From Actinoallomurus sp. (GTDB lineage: Bacteria > Actinomycetota > Actinomycetes > Streptosporangiales > Streptosporangiaceae), in contig JAOPYG010000004.1 in assembly GCA_025964685.1 (NCBI GenBank), positions 1 to 59,672 on the forward strand: a stretch of 59,672 bases of DNA. Direction: 5' to 3'. Within the stretch, counting starts at the first letter, position 1. The number at the start of each line of letters is the position of its first letter. The position numbers were made by a program, and so were the translations under genes. Shown here in pieces: positions 43,859 through 52,575 of the stretch. Below the pieces are notes generated by a model that was not told the DNA's origin, ran no database searches, and worked only from the letters and a program-made list of their open reading frames with translations.

Positions 43859-44311
43859 GTGACCGAGACACGATGGCTGAACGCCGATGAGCAGCGCACG
43901 TGGCGCGCGTATCTGAACTCCCATCGGCTGGTGCTCGACGCGATCGACGCGCAGCTGCGCCGCGACTCCGGCATGCCGCAGGCGTACTACGAGATCCTCG
44001 TCCAGCTGTCGGAGGCGCCCGAGCGCACGCTGCGCATGGCCGAGCTCGCCGACGCCACATGCGTCTCGGCGAGCCGCCTCTCCCATGCCGTCACGCGCCT
44101 GCAGGAACGCGGCTGGGTGCGCCGGGAGGACTGCCCCACCGACCGCCGCGGCCAGTTCGCCGTGCTCACCGACGAGGGGTACGCCGTGCTCGCCGCGGCG
44201 GCGCCCGGTCACGTCGGGGCCGTACGCGGCGCCATCTTCGACGCGCTCGACGCCGAGCAGGTGCGCCGGCTCGACGAGATCAGCCAGACCCTCGCCCGCC
44301 GGCTCACCTGA
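43859..44311 (+). CDS. MarR-family regulator
   Basis: This 150-residue protein has the MarR winged helix (MAELADATCVSASRLSHAVTRLQERG, and the wing around DCPTDRRGQFAVLT). It starts with GTG 18 bp after an AT-rich dyad, which suggests autorepression. It is divergent from the ROK/ureohydrolase operon and converges on the GH2 gene with a 3-bp gap. Ligand unknown. Confidence 0.92.
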   Translation: MTETRWLNADEQRTWRAYLNSHRLVLDAIDAQLRRDSGMPQAYYEILVQLSEAPERTLRMAELADATCVSASRLSHAVTRLQERGWVRREDCPTDRRGQFAVLTDEGYAVLAAAAPGHVGAVRGAIFDALDAEQVRRLDEISQTLARRLT

Positions 44312-44314
44312 GCC

Positions 44315-47113
44315 TCAGCCGGCCGCGATGGTCGGGCCGGCCAGGTTGCGGCCGCTGAGACTCACGACGGGGTGCGCCCCACGCAGGTCGGAGGCGCGAT
44401 AGCGTGCGGTCAGGGTCTGGCTCTGGCCCGGCCACAGCGTCACGTAGTTGTCGCTCCACGTGATCGGCACCACCTGGTCATCACCGCCCGACGGACGTCC
44501 ACCGGCGGCCCCCCGCCGTACGTCGGCGCGGGTGAAGACCGTCGGCGCCGAGCCCGTGTTGCGCAGCGTGACCGTGGTGACGTCATCGCCGCCCTCGCGG
44601 CGGGTCGACGCCGACGCCCGTACGGTCGCGGCGGGCAGGCTCTGCAGGCCGGTCAGGTCCGCGTACCCGTCCGGCTGGAAGACCGCACCGCTGCCCTGGC
44701 CGATCGTCTTGGACCAGTCGACCGCGTCCGGCTTGGTGGAGAGCCAGTACACGTTCCGGCTCACCGTGCCCCCGTCGCGGCGGGTGAGCGTGAGCTCGAG
44801 GAAGTACGTGCGGGAGGTGCCGTCGGGCACCTTCGGGCTCAGCACCGTCTGCACGTCCTGAGACGCCAGCCCGCTGACGGCCACCCGGCGGTTGTCCCTG
44901 ACCGTGCCGTTCAGGTCGATGACCCGTGCGGCCGCGGTCAGGCCGTCCTGGCGGGTGCGGGTCAGATTGGCGACCTTCACCGACCCGTCGGCGTAGTCGT
45001 ACATGATGTGCACCGGCTCACCGGCCTTGAGCGCGCCGAAGTACACGCCGGGCTGGTCGAAGTCGTAGTTGTAGAGGTTCCAGTGCAGCGAGGGCCACGC
45101 TTTGTTCAGCATCCAGTAGATGACGCCGGGGCTGGGATTGGCCGGGTCCTTCGACCGGCCGATGTAGGCCTCGAACTGCGCGCGGGTGACCTCGTACCCG
45201 CCCATCTGGGCGATCCGCTGGTACGACGCCATGTCGGTCCAGTGTCCGTACCGGTTCCACAGCGGGGTGTTGTACTGCCCCATCCGCGCGGTCTTCGTAT
45301 AGCTGTTGTAGGTCGGGTAGACGTGGAACAGGTCGGGCCCGGTGCCCGGCCCCTTCGTCGTCGACAGGTCCCAGATCCTCTGCTGCTCGGCCGGCGTCAG
45401 GAACCGGTTCAGCGAGTCCTGCGTCGGCACCGTGTTGCCCGCGCTGGTCTCGGTGTCGTACGCCCAGGCGCTGCCCGCGTTGGTGAAGGTCTGGTCGCTG
45501 CCCGCGGTCTCGGGGCCGTTCGCCCACCAGTAGCCCGGCGGCACGTAGTTGTACGGGCCCTCCTTCGCGCCGGAGGGGCCGAGCTTGGGCGAGGACTTGT
45601 ACTCCGCGGCGGCCACCTGCGGCGTCTGCCAGTCCGCCGCCGCGAACGCGGACAGGTAGATCGCCTCCTTGGTCGCGTCGGGTGCCTCGTCGCTGCCCTG
45701 GAAGTAGGTGAAGACGCTCGGGTGGTCGCGCAGCCACTGCGCGACGCGCGTGGCCTGGTTCGCCGCGTTGGCCTTCAGCGCCTCGGGCCACTTCGCGATC
45801 GGGTCCTCCCACCGGTCGCAGCACTGCCAGCCGGTCATCGCGAGGATGCCCGCGCGGTCCATCTGGGCGAACATGTCATCCGGCGGCAGGTTGCCCTCGA
45901 ACCGCAGAGTGTTCAGGCCGAGGTTCTTCACGTACGCGAGCTGGTCGTGGATGTTCTGCGGGGAGTACCGCATGAACATGTCCGGTGACCATCCACCTCC
46001 GCGGATCACCAGCGGCACGCCGTTGATCTCGAACTTCCGGTAGCCCGAGGGCGCGTGCGTCCTGCCCGGTACGACCGGTGTGAGGGAGGAGGTCACCGTG
46101 CGGATGCCGAAGTCCTCGGCGTACTGGTCGGACTCCTGGCCGCCGGCCCGTACGCTCGCGGCCAGGTGGTAGAGCGGCTGCCCGCCGAGTTGGTACGGCC
46201 ACCACACCGCCGGGTGCGAGAGGTGCAACTGCCGGTGATCGGCGGGGGACAGGGTGACCGTACGCGTCGATTTCGCGGGCACGTCCGCCGAGGCGGTCAC
46301 GTCCACCCGGGTCGCGCCGTGCGTGACGGTCGCCCGCAGCGAGGCACGCTGCGGCGTGCCGGTGTCGTTGCGCAGGTCCGCCTTGACGGTGAGGTCGGAG
46401 CTGCTCAGGTCCTTGGCGTTCTGCTGGCCGACGTGCACGTTCCGCAGGGACACCGGGCCGGCCTGGGCGAGCTGCGGCGGGAACCGCAGGCCCGTGCTCT
46501 GGTCGGGCGCGTGCGGGTTCCAGTCGAGCTGGCTGTCACTGAGGTAGGTCTTCGGGTCGTTCTTGGCGACGTCGAGCGCGATCGCGTTGGCGCCGTCGTG
46601 GACGTACGGCGTGATGTCGTACTCGAACCGGGAGTAGGCGCCCTGGAGCTGCGAACGGTCGGCCACCTTGGTGCCGTTGACCCACAGGTCCGCGGTGCCC
46701 AGGAGGCCGTTCATGATCAGGTACGTGCGGCCGCCGCGTCTCGGGTGGACGGTCAGCTGGTCGCGGTACCACCAGTTCACGTCGAACTGCGCGGTCGGCA
46801 CGGCCTTCAGCCGGTCGGAGTAGAACACATTCGGGTAGCGGCCGTTCTCCACCAGGCCGGCCATCAGCGTCTCGGGCTGGGAGATGGGCAGCCAGCCGGT
46901 CGCGGAGTAGTCCGGGCGGGAGATCTGCGCTCCGGAGCCACCGGCGACGGCCGAGGACTGGATGCGCCAGCCGGCGGTGAGTGGCGAGGAGCCTGACCTG
47001 GCCGCTACGGCCGCGGCGGGAGGCGGCGATGCCGTGGCGACCTCGGAGGGTGTCACGGCCGCAGCGGTGATGACCGCTGCGAGCGCCACCATGATCAAAG
47101 GTGATCTGACCAT
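44315..47113 (-). CDS. Secreted GH2 enzyme, exo-beta-D-glucosaminidase-like
   Basis: This 932-residue protein has an N-terminal signal peptide (SPLIMVALAAVITAAAVT, cleavage near ATAS) and the GH2 layout: sugar-binding, immunoglobulin-like and TIM-barrel domains. The barrel carries YFQGSDEAPD and TETSAGN, matching the acid and nucleophile regions of CsxA-type exo-beta-D-glucosaminidase, which trims GlcN from chitosan ends. Related GH2 mannosidases are an alternative. ATG 47113 has GGGGAGGT ten bases upstream. Secreted GlcN release would fit a nearby ROK kinase, but that link is speculative. Confidence 0.85.
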   Translation of the reverse strand: MVRSPLIMVALAAVITAAAVTPSEVATASPPPAAAVAARSGSSPLTAGWRIQSSAVAGGSGAQISRPDYSATGWLPISQPETLMAGLVENGRYPNVFYSDRLKAVPTAQFDVNWWYRDQLTVHPRRGGRTYLIMNGLLGTADLWVNGTKVADRSQLQGAYSRFEYDITPYVHDGANAIALDVAKNDPKTYLSDSQLDWNPHAPDQSTGLRFPPQLAQAGPVSLRNVHVGQQNAKDLSSSDLTVKADLRNDTGTPQRASLRATVTHGATRVDVTASADVPAKSTRTVTLSPADHRQLHLSHPAVWWPYQLGGQPLYHLAASVRAGGQESDQYAEDFGIRTVTSSLTPVVPGRTHAPSGYRKFEINGVPLVIRGGGWSPDMFMRYSPQNIHDQLAYVKNLGLNTLRFEGNLPPDDMFAQMDRAGILAMTGWQCCDRWEDPIAKWPEALKANAANQATRVAQWLRDHPSVFTYFQGSDEAPDATKEAIYLSAFAAADWQTPQVAAAEYKSSPKLGPSGAKEGPYNYVPPGYWWANGPETAGSDQTFTNAGSAWAYDTETSAGNTVPTQDSLNRFLTPAEQQRIWDLSTTKGPGTGPDLFHVYPTYNSYTKTARMGQYNTPLWNRYGHWTDMASYQRIAQMGGYEVTRAQFEAYIGRSKDPANPSPGVIYWMLNKAWPSLHWNLYNYDFDQPGVYFGALKAGEPVHIMYDYADGSVKVANLTRTRQDGLTAAARVIDLNGTVRDNRRVAVSGLASQDVQTVLSPKVPDGTSRTYFLELTLTRRDGGTVSRNVYWLSTKPDAVDWSKTIGQGSGAVFQPDGYADLTGLQSLPAATVRASASTRREGGDDVTTVTLRNTGSAPTVFTRADVRRGAAGGRPSGGDDQVVPITWSDNYVTLWPGQSQTLTARYRASDLRGAHPVVSLSGRNLAGPTIAAG

Positions 47114-47187
47114 AGACAACCGTACCTCCCCATACCGGACGCACCCCGTAACTGCCCTCCGGCCGGTGATTACCAACCTCCTTAACA

Positions 47188-47205
47188 ATGTCCGGAACAG
47201 GACAT
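47188..47205. promoter_or_regulatory. ATGTCC-N6-GGACAT dyad upstream of GH2 gene
   Basis: A perfect 6-bp dyad lies 75 bp before the GH2 start, in a locally less GC-rich stretch that also holds TTAACAATG. It is a candidate operator for a sugar-responsive regulator. Confidence 0.4.
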
Positions 47206-47248
47206 GCGGACGGCCATTGACAGGCTCGCCGCTTCACTGCACCGACCG

Positions 47249-48187
47249 CTATTGAGGTGGCGGCGCCGGGTCCTCAGATCGTGCGGGAGGGACGCTCGGG
47301 GGACCGGTGAGATGGGCTTCGGCGGACTTGTGGAAGGCCGCGACGAGGCGGCTGTGGTCGCCGGCGCGGGTCGCCAGCACGACGTGGCTCGGGTCGACGC
47401 CTTCGAGGGGGACGGTGGTGAGGTCGGGGCGGAGGCCGCGAGGGACGCCGGCCGGGACGATCGCCACGGCCTGCCCGGCGGCGATGAGTTCGAGTTTGTC
47501 CTCGACGGCCGCCACGAGGGGTCCGTCGGGTGCCGGCCTTCCGTCGGGTCGGGGGTCGATGCGCCAGAAGGCGTTCCAGGCCGGGTCGGGAACCCGGGGG
47601 AGGGGTTCGTCGGCGATGTCGTCGAGGGTGACCGATTCCTTGCCGGCCAGCCGGTGGTCGAGGGGCACCAGCAGCACCCGGGGTTCGTCGTAGAGGATCG
47701 TCACGTGCAGCCGGTCGGTCGGGAACGGCAACCGGGTCACCACCGCGTCCACGCGGTGGTCGAGCAGAGCCGCGCGTGGTTCGTCCCAGGGGAGACGCAG
47801 GGCTTGGACGTCGGCATCGGGATGCCGGTGGCGCAGGTCGCGTACGGCCGAGGTGACGATGAGGTTCGCGGTGTAGCCGATGGTGATCCGGCTGGGCTGG
47901 GCGGCGGCACGGGTGTAGGCGGCGGCCTGGGTGGCCGATCGCAGCAGGGCCTTGGCGCGCGGCAGGAAGACCTCCCCGGCCTCGGTGAGCCGGCTGCCCT
48001 GCGGGGTGCGGTCCAGCAGGCGGGCGCCCAGTTGCTGTTCGAGACGGCGGATCTGCCGGCTCAGGGACGGCTGCGCGAGATGGAGGGCGGCGGCGGCGCG
48101 GCCGAAGTGCCGGTGGTCGGCGACGACGGTGAAGTACCGCACCAACCGCAGATCCAGGTCGATCGGAGGCAGGGGCGCGTCGGGCAT
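47249..48187 (-). CDS. LysR-family regulator
   Basis: This 312-residue protein has a LysR winged helix at residues about 12-70 (FTVVADHRHFGRAAAALHLAQ, PSLSRQIRRLEQQLGARLL) and a periplasmic-binding-like effector domain to about 295. The C-terminus is Pro/Ser-rich. It is divergent from the epimerase-like gene at 48367, the classic arrangement for LysR control of a neighbouring enzyme. The co-inducer is unknown. Confidence 0.93.
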   Translation of the reverse strand: MPDAPLPPIDLDLRLVRYFTVVADHRHFGRAAAALHLAQPSLSRQIRRLEQQLGARLLDRTPQGSRLTEAGEVFLPRAKALLRSATQAAAYTRAAAQPSRITIGYTANLIVTSAVRDLRHRHPDADVQALRLPWDEPRAALLDHRVDAVVTRLPFPTDRLHVTILYDEPRVLLVPLDHRLAGKESVTLDDIADEPLPRVPDPAWNAFWRIDPRPDGRPAPDGPLVAAVEDKLELIAAGQAVAIVPAGVPRGLRPDLTTVPLEGVDPSHVVLATRAGDHSRLVAAFHKSAEAHLTGPPSVPPARSEDPAPPPQ

Positions 48188-48366
48188 ACCCAGATTGTAA
48201 CCACGTGGCTCTCGGCTGACCTCTGGGCGATGCGGTGACCTGCGGTGATGTTCGATGTGTATTGCGATGCAGAACAGGCCTTGGACCCAAGCTACGAACC
48301 GCTCCTAGCGTGAAGGACCAGCCCGGCTGGTGCCGGGCCGACTCGGACGAGCCAAGGGGTTTCACT

Positions 48367-49272
48367 GTGCGTGTTTTTGTTACGGGCGCGACGGGATATA
48401 TCGGGTCCGCGGTGGTCCGCGAACTCCTCGAAGCAGGGCATCAGGTCGTCGGCCTCGCCCGATCGGACACGGCCGCCGCGGCATTGTCAGCGGCCGGCGT
48501 GGACGCGCACCGCGGCGATCTGGAAGACCTCGACAGCTTGCGCGCCGGCGCCGTTGCGGCGGACGGCGTGATATTCGCCGCGAACAAGCACGTCTCCGAA
48601 ACCACCGACTCGACGGTGCGCGCGAAGGTCGAGCTGAACGCGGTCGAGGCGATCGGGTCGGAGTTGGAAGGAACCGGCAAACCCTTCGCGGTCACCTCGG
48701 GAGTCATCGGTCGCACGCCGGGACGCCTGCTCACCGAAGAGACCCCCGACGATCCCAACACGATCACAGCCCTGCGGCTCCCCGTTGAGAAGTCCGTCAT
48801 CGCGATGGGCGAGCGCGGCGTGCGTTCATCGTCCATACGGCTGGCGCCGACCGTGCACGGTCACGGGGACACGCGCGGATTCATCTCGGCCCTGATCGGC
48901 ATCGCTCGCGCGACGGGCGGTTCCGCCTTCGTCGGCGACGGATCGAACCGATGGCCGTCGGTACATCGCCGTGACGCGGCGGCCCTGTACCGGCTGGCCG
49001 TGGAATCCGCCCCGGCCGGTACGCGACTGCACGCGGTCGCCGAGGAGGGGGTGCCGTTCCGGGACATCGCAGAGGCCATCGGCCGCCAGTTGAAGCTCCC
49101 AGCCGTGAGCGTGACGGCCGAGGAGGCAAGCCGGCACTTCAGCTTTCTCGCCCCGTTCGTCTCCATCGACAACCCGACGTCGAACGCACTGACCCGGGAA
49201 CGGCTGGGATGGAAGCCGGAGGCCCCTGCACTGATCCCGGATCTCGACGAAGGCCATTACTTCAATGACTAG
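48367..49272 (+). CDS. NAD(P)-dependent epimerase/dehydratase-like SDR
   Basis: This 301-residue extended/atypical SDR has the nucleotide motif GATGYIGSAV at residues 8-17. The active-site tyrosine motif YxxxK is not visible; LRLPVEKSVIAMGERG occupies that place, as in atypical NmrA-like members. It may be a reductase or a redox sensor. The GTG start follows AAGGGG. It lies 23 bp before the luciferase-like gene, so the two are probably co-transcribed and LysR-controlled. Confidence 0.85.
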   Translation: MRVFVTGATGYIGSAVVRELLEAGHQVVGLARSDTAAAALSAAGVDAHRGDLEDLDSLRAGAVAADGVIFAANKHVSETTDSTVRAKVELNAVEAIGSELEGTGKPFAVTSGVIGRTPGRLLTEETPDDPNTITALRLPVEKSVIAMGERGVRSSSIRLAPTVHGHGDTRGFISALIGIARATGGSAFVGDGSNRWPSVHRRDAAALYRLAVESAPAGTRLHAVAEEGVPFRDIAEAIGRQLKLPAVSVTAEEASRHFSFLAPFVSIDNPTSNALTRERLGWKPEAPALIPDLDEGHYFND

Positions 49273-49294
49273 AGCACTCCCGGGAAGGATCTCC

Positions 49295-50218
49295 ATGGGC
49301 ACCACCACCGTCGACGCGGCCCGTCGGGCATTGGGGCGGGTCGGCGTGTTCCTGCCCGTCTCGACCACCAACGCGCCATCCGCCGACCTGCAGCGCGAGG
49401 CCGCCGGCCGGCTGGAACGCGCCGGCTACCGCGCTGCCTGGACCAATGAGGTCGTCGGCGGCAAGGACGCCTTCGTGCAACTGGCCGTGCTGCTGGCCGC
49501 CACGGAGCGGATGGTGTTCGGCACCGGCATCGCCAACATCTGGGCCAGGCAACCGCAGACCGCACACGGCGCGGCGGCACTGCTGGCCCAGGCCTATCCC
49601 GGCCGGTTCGTGCTCGGCCTGGGGGTCGGCTACCCACAGCAAGCGGCCGGCACCGGCCGGGAGTTCGGCAGCCCGCTGGCCACGTTGCGCGACTACCTGG
49701 ACCGGATGGCCGCCCCGACACAACCGCCCGCGCCCGACGTGGCCTATCCCCGCATCACCGCCGCCAACGGCCCGAAGATGCTTGAGCTGGCCGGCGAGAT
49801 CGCCGACGGGGCGATCCCCGTCATGGTGCCCCCCGAGTTCACCGCGCAGGCCAGGCAGGTGCTCGGCCCGGACAAGCTCCTGGTCATCGGGCTGGCCGTG
49901 GTCGCGGACACCGACCGCGACCGGGCGAAGGCGATCGCTCGGGACACGGTGTCGGGCCTGCTCGCCCGGCCGGGCTGGTCGTACGGGGCCGGCATGGCCC
50001 GGCTGGGTTACTCCGACGAGGAGATCGCCGGGGTGAGTGACCGGCTGGTGGACGCGATCGTCGCCTACGGCGACCCGGCCGCGATCGCGGCCAAGGCACG
50101 CGAGCACGTGGCTGCCGGCGCGGATCACGTGACGGTCATGCTGCAGACCGGCGGCGGCTTCACGGGCGGCGTGGACCAACTCGAACAACTCGCCCCGGCG
50201 CTGGTCGAGGTCGCCTGA
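49295..50218 (+). CDS. LLM-class F420-dependent oxidoreductase
   Basis: This 307-residue luciferase-like protein resembles the TIGR03620-type actinobacterial F420 family. It has an N-terminal GRVGVFLPVSTTNA, GTGIANIWARQPQT and GRFVLGLGVGYP. ATG 49295 has GGGAAGGA eight bases upstream. It follows the epimerase-like gene closely. Substrate unknown. Confidence 0.9.
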   Translation: MGTTTVDAARRALGRVGVFLPVSTTNAPSADLQREAAGRLERAGYRAAWTNEVVGGKDAFVQLAVLLAATERMVFGTGIANIWARQPQTAHGAAALLAQAYPGRFVLGLGVGYPQQAAGTGREFGSPLATLRDYLDRMAAPTQPPAPDVAYPRITAANGPKMLELAGEIADGAIPVMVPPEFTAQARQVLGPDKLLVIGLAVVADTDRDRAKAIARDTVSGLLARPGWSYGAGMARLGYSDEEIAGVSDRLVDAIVAYGDPAAIAAKAREHVAAGADHVTVMLQTGGGFTGGVDQLEQLAPALVEVA

Positions 50219-50296
50219 TAGCGCGACAAGGAAACGAACGCCGAGGTGACCATAGTGTGTCTTGCCGCCGCGGCGGCCGCGTCGCACGATCGGGGC

Positions 50297-50374
50297 ATGA
50301 TGCGCAATTGCTCGTGTGGACACGGGTCGAGCTGTTCCTGCCCGAAGGGCTGCTCCTGCGGGTGCAACGGCTGA
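50297..50374 (+). CDS. Candidate mini-metallothionein (25 residues, 7 cysteines)
   Basis: A 26-codon frame (ATGATG start) encodes a peptide with seven cysteines arranged CxC-x5-CxC-x3-CxCxC, with the remaining residues mostly Ser and Gly, plus one His and one Lys. From memory, the Neurospora crassa copper metallothionein is also about 25 residues with seven cysteines spaced CxC-x5-CxC-x3-CxC-xx-C, so the first six match exactly. A GGGG lies just before the start. A longer frame from GTG 50246 (42 residues) is an alternative. It sits beside a MarR gene and a Cu/Zn-type efflux permease. Expression and metal binding are untested inference. Confidence 0.55.
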   Translation: MMRNCSCGHGSSCSCPKGCSCGCNG

Positions 50375-50395
50375 CCCTCAGGCCGGTGCGTCCGG

Positions 50396-50875
50396 TCAGT
50401 CCTCGTAGTCCGTGGCGCCCAGCCGGTTGAAGCGGGCGAGCATGTCGGCCAGCAGCCGTACGTCGGCGACGGGCCACGTGCCGAGGAGCCCGTGCCAGCG
50501 CTCCCGGCGTGCGCTCCGCGCGCTCTCCAGGCGGCGCCGTCCCTCTTCGGTGAGGACGAGGATGTGGGCGCGGCCGTCGGCCGGGTCGGGCTCACGTTCG
50601 ATCAGGCCCAGGTCGGCGAGCACCTTGAGCTGACGGCTGATCGTGGCCTTGCCGAGCCGGAAGTGCCCGGCGAGGTCGCTGGCGCGCGCCCGTGAGTGGT
50701 CGTGGATTCCGGTGAGCAGGCCGTACGCCTCGGGGTCCAGGTCCGGATGGACCTGGCGGCCCATGTCGGCGGACATCGCACGGGCGCGGCGTAGGAGCGT
50801 ACCGAGTTCGCGTTCGATCTCGTCGAACGCGTGGTCGTCGGTGACGCGCGGCTGGGTCGCTTGTGCTTCTGTCAT
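50396..50875 (-). CDS. MarR-family regulator next to metal permease
   Basis: This 159-residue protein has a MarR winged helix (ASDLAGHFRLGKATISRQLK, wing DPADGRAHILVL). It lies 65 bp downstream of the permease on the same strand and converges on the seven-cysteine peptide gene. No cysteine-rich metal site is visible in it, so it may respond to something other than metal. A GGT-TGCTAG-ACC-like imperfect dyad lies in its upstream gap. Confidence 0.92.
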   Translation of the reverse strand: MTEAQATQPRVTDDHAFDEIERELGTLLRRARAMSADMGRQVHPDLDPEAYGLLTGIHDHSRARASDLAGHFRLGKATISRQLKVLADLGLIEREPDPADGRAHILVLTEEGRRRLESARSARRERWHGLLGTWPVADVRLLADMLARFNRLGATDYED

Positions 50876-50940
50876 CTCCGGCTGTTTCGCGGTGACGAAC
50901 TTTCTACACTTGGGTCTAGCAACCTAGCGTTTTTGTCGAC

Positions 50941-52104
50941 CTAGGGCGACCCGTGATGCGCGGTGTCGTCGCCCTCTGGTGAGCCGCCCATCATCTTGAG
51001 CATCGGGATGCCGCCCGTACGGACGAAGCGGACCAGCAGCACGGCCGCGAGGAGCAGGAAGGCGAGGTTGAGCCAGGTCGTGTAGTTCCACGCGATGTGC
51101 TCCTCCATCACCGTCGCCCGGCGCTCCCGCGGAATGAGCCCGGCGACACCGAAGATCAGCTCCACCAGGTAGCCCGCGATGACCATGGCGGCGTAGAACA
51201 CGCCGGTGATGAACAGGGCCATCCGCAGGCCGTAGTACTTCCGGTAGATGTTGATGATCGGCAGAATGATCAGATCGCCGAAGATGAAGGCGATCACGCC
51301 GCCGAAGCTGATGCCGCCGTTCCACAGCACCGCGGCCAGCGGCACGTTGCCGATCGAGCAGACGAAGCTGACCACGGCGACCAGCGGACCGACGAGCGGA
51401 CCCCACAGCGCGGCGGCGAGCGGATGCCCGGTCAGGAAGAAGTGCCGCCAGAACGAGTCCGGAACCCAGGCGGCGACCGCCCCGGCGATGAGCAGCCCGA
51501 CGATCAGGTCCCGCAGGATGGCCGCCCACTCCATGACGAAAACGTGCGAGACGGCGGTGAACGCCTCGCCCGACAACAACCTCCGCCAGAACGATCCTTG
51601 CCGCTGGACGGCCATGTCCATCGCCGCGTGCCCCTCCATCGACCCGGCGATCCCGCGCTCGGCCTGTGCCCGTGCGTCCCGCAGCAGCCGCTCACGCAGG
51701 AACAGCCGGAACGCCAGCGCGACCACCACGATCATGATCGGGCCGCCGACGAACTCGGCCGCGGTGAACTGCCAGCCCATCAGCAGGGTCAGTACGATGC
51801 CGAGCTCGATCACCAGGTTGGTGGACGCGATCTCGAAGGCCATCGCCGCCGTGAAGCTCGCGCCCTTGCGGAACAGCGACCGGGCCAGCGCGACGGCGGC
51901 GTACGAGCAGGACGAGGACGCGATGCCCATCCCGGTCGCGATCAGCAGCGTGCGGGGCCGGTCGTCCCCGAGAAGCCGGACGATCGTCGACCTGCGTACG
52001 ACGGCCTGCACGACCGCCGACAGGAAGAACCCGAGGATCAAAGCCCACAGGATCTCCCAGGTCATCGACCCGGCAATCGCCAGGGCATGCCCGATCGCGC
52101 TCAT
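50941..52104 (-). CDS. Permease of the SO_0444/DUF318 Cu/Zn-efflux type
   Basis: This 387-residue protein has about eight to ten hydrophobic helices in two halves. Each half has a conserved cysteine motif: GIASSSCSYAAVALARSLF and VVSFVCSIGNVPLAAVLW. The family (YraQ-like, SO_0444) is linked to copper/zinc or arsenic-type efflux. A His/Met-containing loop (MEGHAAMDMAV) lies in the middle and the tail ends in HHGSP. The start has GGAAGG eight bases upstream. A CsoR-like palindrome lies 44 bp before it, so copper control is likely. Confidence 0.87.
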   Translation of the reverse strand: MSAIGHALAIAGSMTWEILWALILGFFLSAVVQAVVRRSTIVRLLGDDRPRTLLIATGMGIASSSCSYAAVALARSLFRKGASFTAAMAFEIASTNLVIELGIVLTLLMGWQFTAAEFVGGPIMIVVVALAFRLFLRERLLRDARAQAERGIAGSMEGHAAMDMAVQRQGSFWRRLLSGEAFTAVSHVFVMEWAAILRDLIVGLLIAGAVAAWVPDSFWRHFFLTGHPLAAALWGPLVGPLVAVVSFVCSIGNVPLAAVLWNGGISFGGVIAFIFGDLIILPIINIYRKYYGLRMALFITGVFYAAMVIAGYLVELIFGVAGLIPRERRATVMEEHIAWNYTTWLNLAFLLLAAVLLVRFVRTGGIPMLKMMGGSPEGDDTAHHGSP

Positions 52105-52147
52105 CTGCGCACCTTCCTGGACGAGGACGGATCACAGCGCATGCTAG

Positions 52148-52162
52148 TACCCCCTGGGGGTA
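52148..52162. promoter_or_regulatory. TACCCCC-T-GGGGGTA dyad, CsoR-type operator
   Basis: A perfect 7-bp dyad of a C-tract and G-tract flanked by TA matches the class of pseudo-palindromic operators bound by CsoR/RcnR repressors, which sense Cu(I) or related signals. It lies 44 bp upstream of the permease start. No csoR gene is in the window, so the repressor would be encoded elsewhere. Confidence 0.65.
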
Positions 52163-52450
52163 TATGTCGATATCTGTGGGTGAGGGGTGGCCGTGGCGAC
52201 CGGTCTGTGCCCGGATGCCCGGGAACTCGCGTCGGTGGCCCTTGCGCGCGCTGGACCCGGTGGGTGGTCCGGGCGACATGCCGTGGCGTCGGGCGGCGGT
52301 GGGTATAGCGCGTGCGGGAACCGTGGGCCGGTGCGGGCTGGTCGAACGGTCGGCGGCTCTTGCGTGTGCGGGAACCCGGGGGTGGACCTGCTGTGGCTGT
52401 TGGCTCATGGACGATCGGCGGCGCTTGCCGCCTCTGCCCAGAACGCCGTG

Positions 52451-52483
52451 GTGGGCGATCGGGAGCACGTCCCGATCGCCCAC
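52451..52483. repeat. Perfect 14-bp-stem hairpin, 5-base loop
   Basis: GTGGGCGATCGGGA pairs with TCCCGATCGCCCAC around GCACG. There is no gene end nearby to terminate. A second hairpin of equal stem length follows 55 bp later, and a 6-bp GGCGGC/GCCGCC hairpin precedes it at 52417-52432. Confidence 0.75.
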
Positions 52484-52538
52484 GGGAACTGCCATCTCCC
52501 TCGCGAGCCGGTCGTACGGTCCCGTCGGCAAGGGCGGT

Positions 52539-52575
52539 CGGCGCCGCATCCCCGCGCCACCGGGATGCGGCGCCG
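52539..52575. repeat. Perfect 14-bp-stem hairpin, 9-base loop
   Basis: CGGCGCCGCATCCC pairs with GGGATGCGGCGCCG. The sequence is unrelated to the preceding hairpin, so this is not a simple repeat copy. Together they suggest a structured RNA, a paired terminator, or a protein-bound DNA element. Which one cannot be told. Confidence 0.75.

Noticed and set aside
41928-43862. 644-codon plus-strand frame
   Set aside because: Antisense to the ureohydrolase and ROK kinase genes.
52417-52575. tRNA or known riboswitch
   Set aside because: The stems do not fold into a cloverleaf, lack a TTC loop and CCA-type acceptor, and match no riboswitch I recognise.
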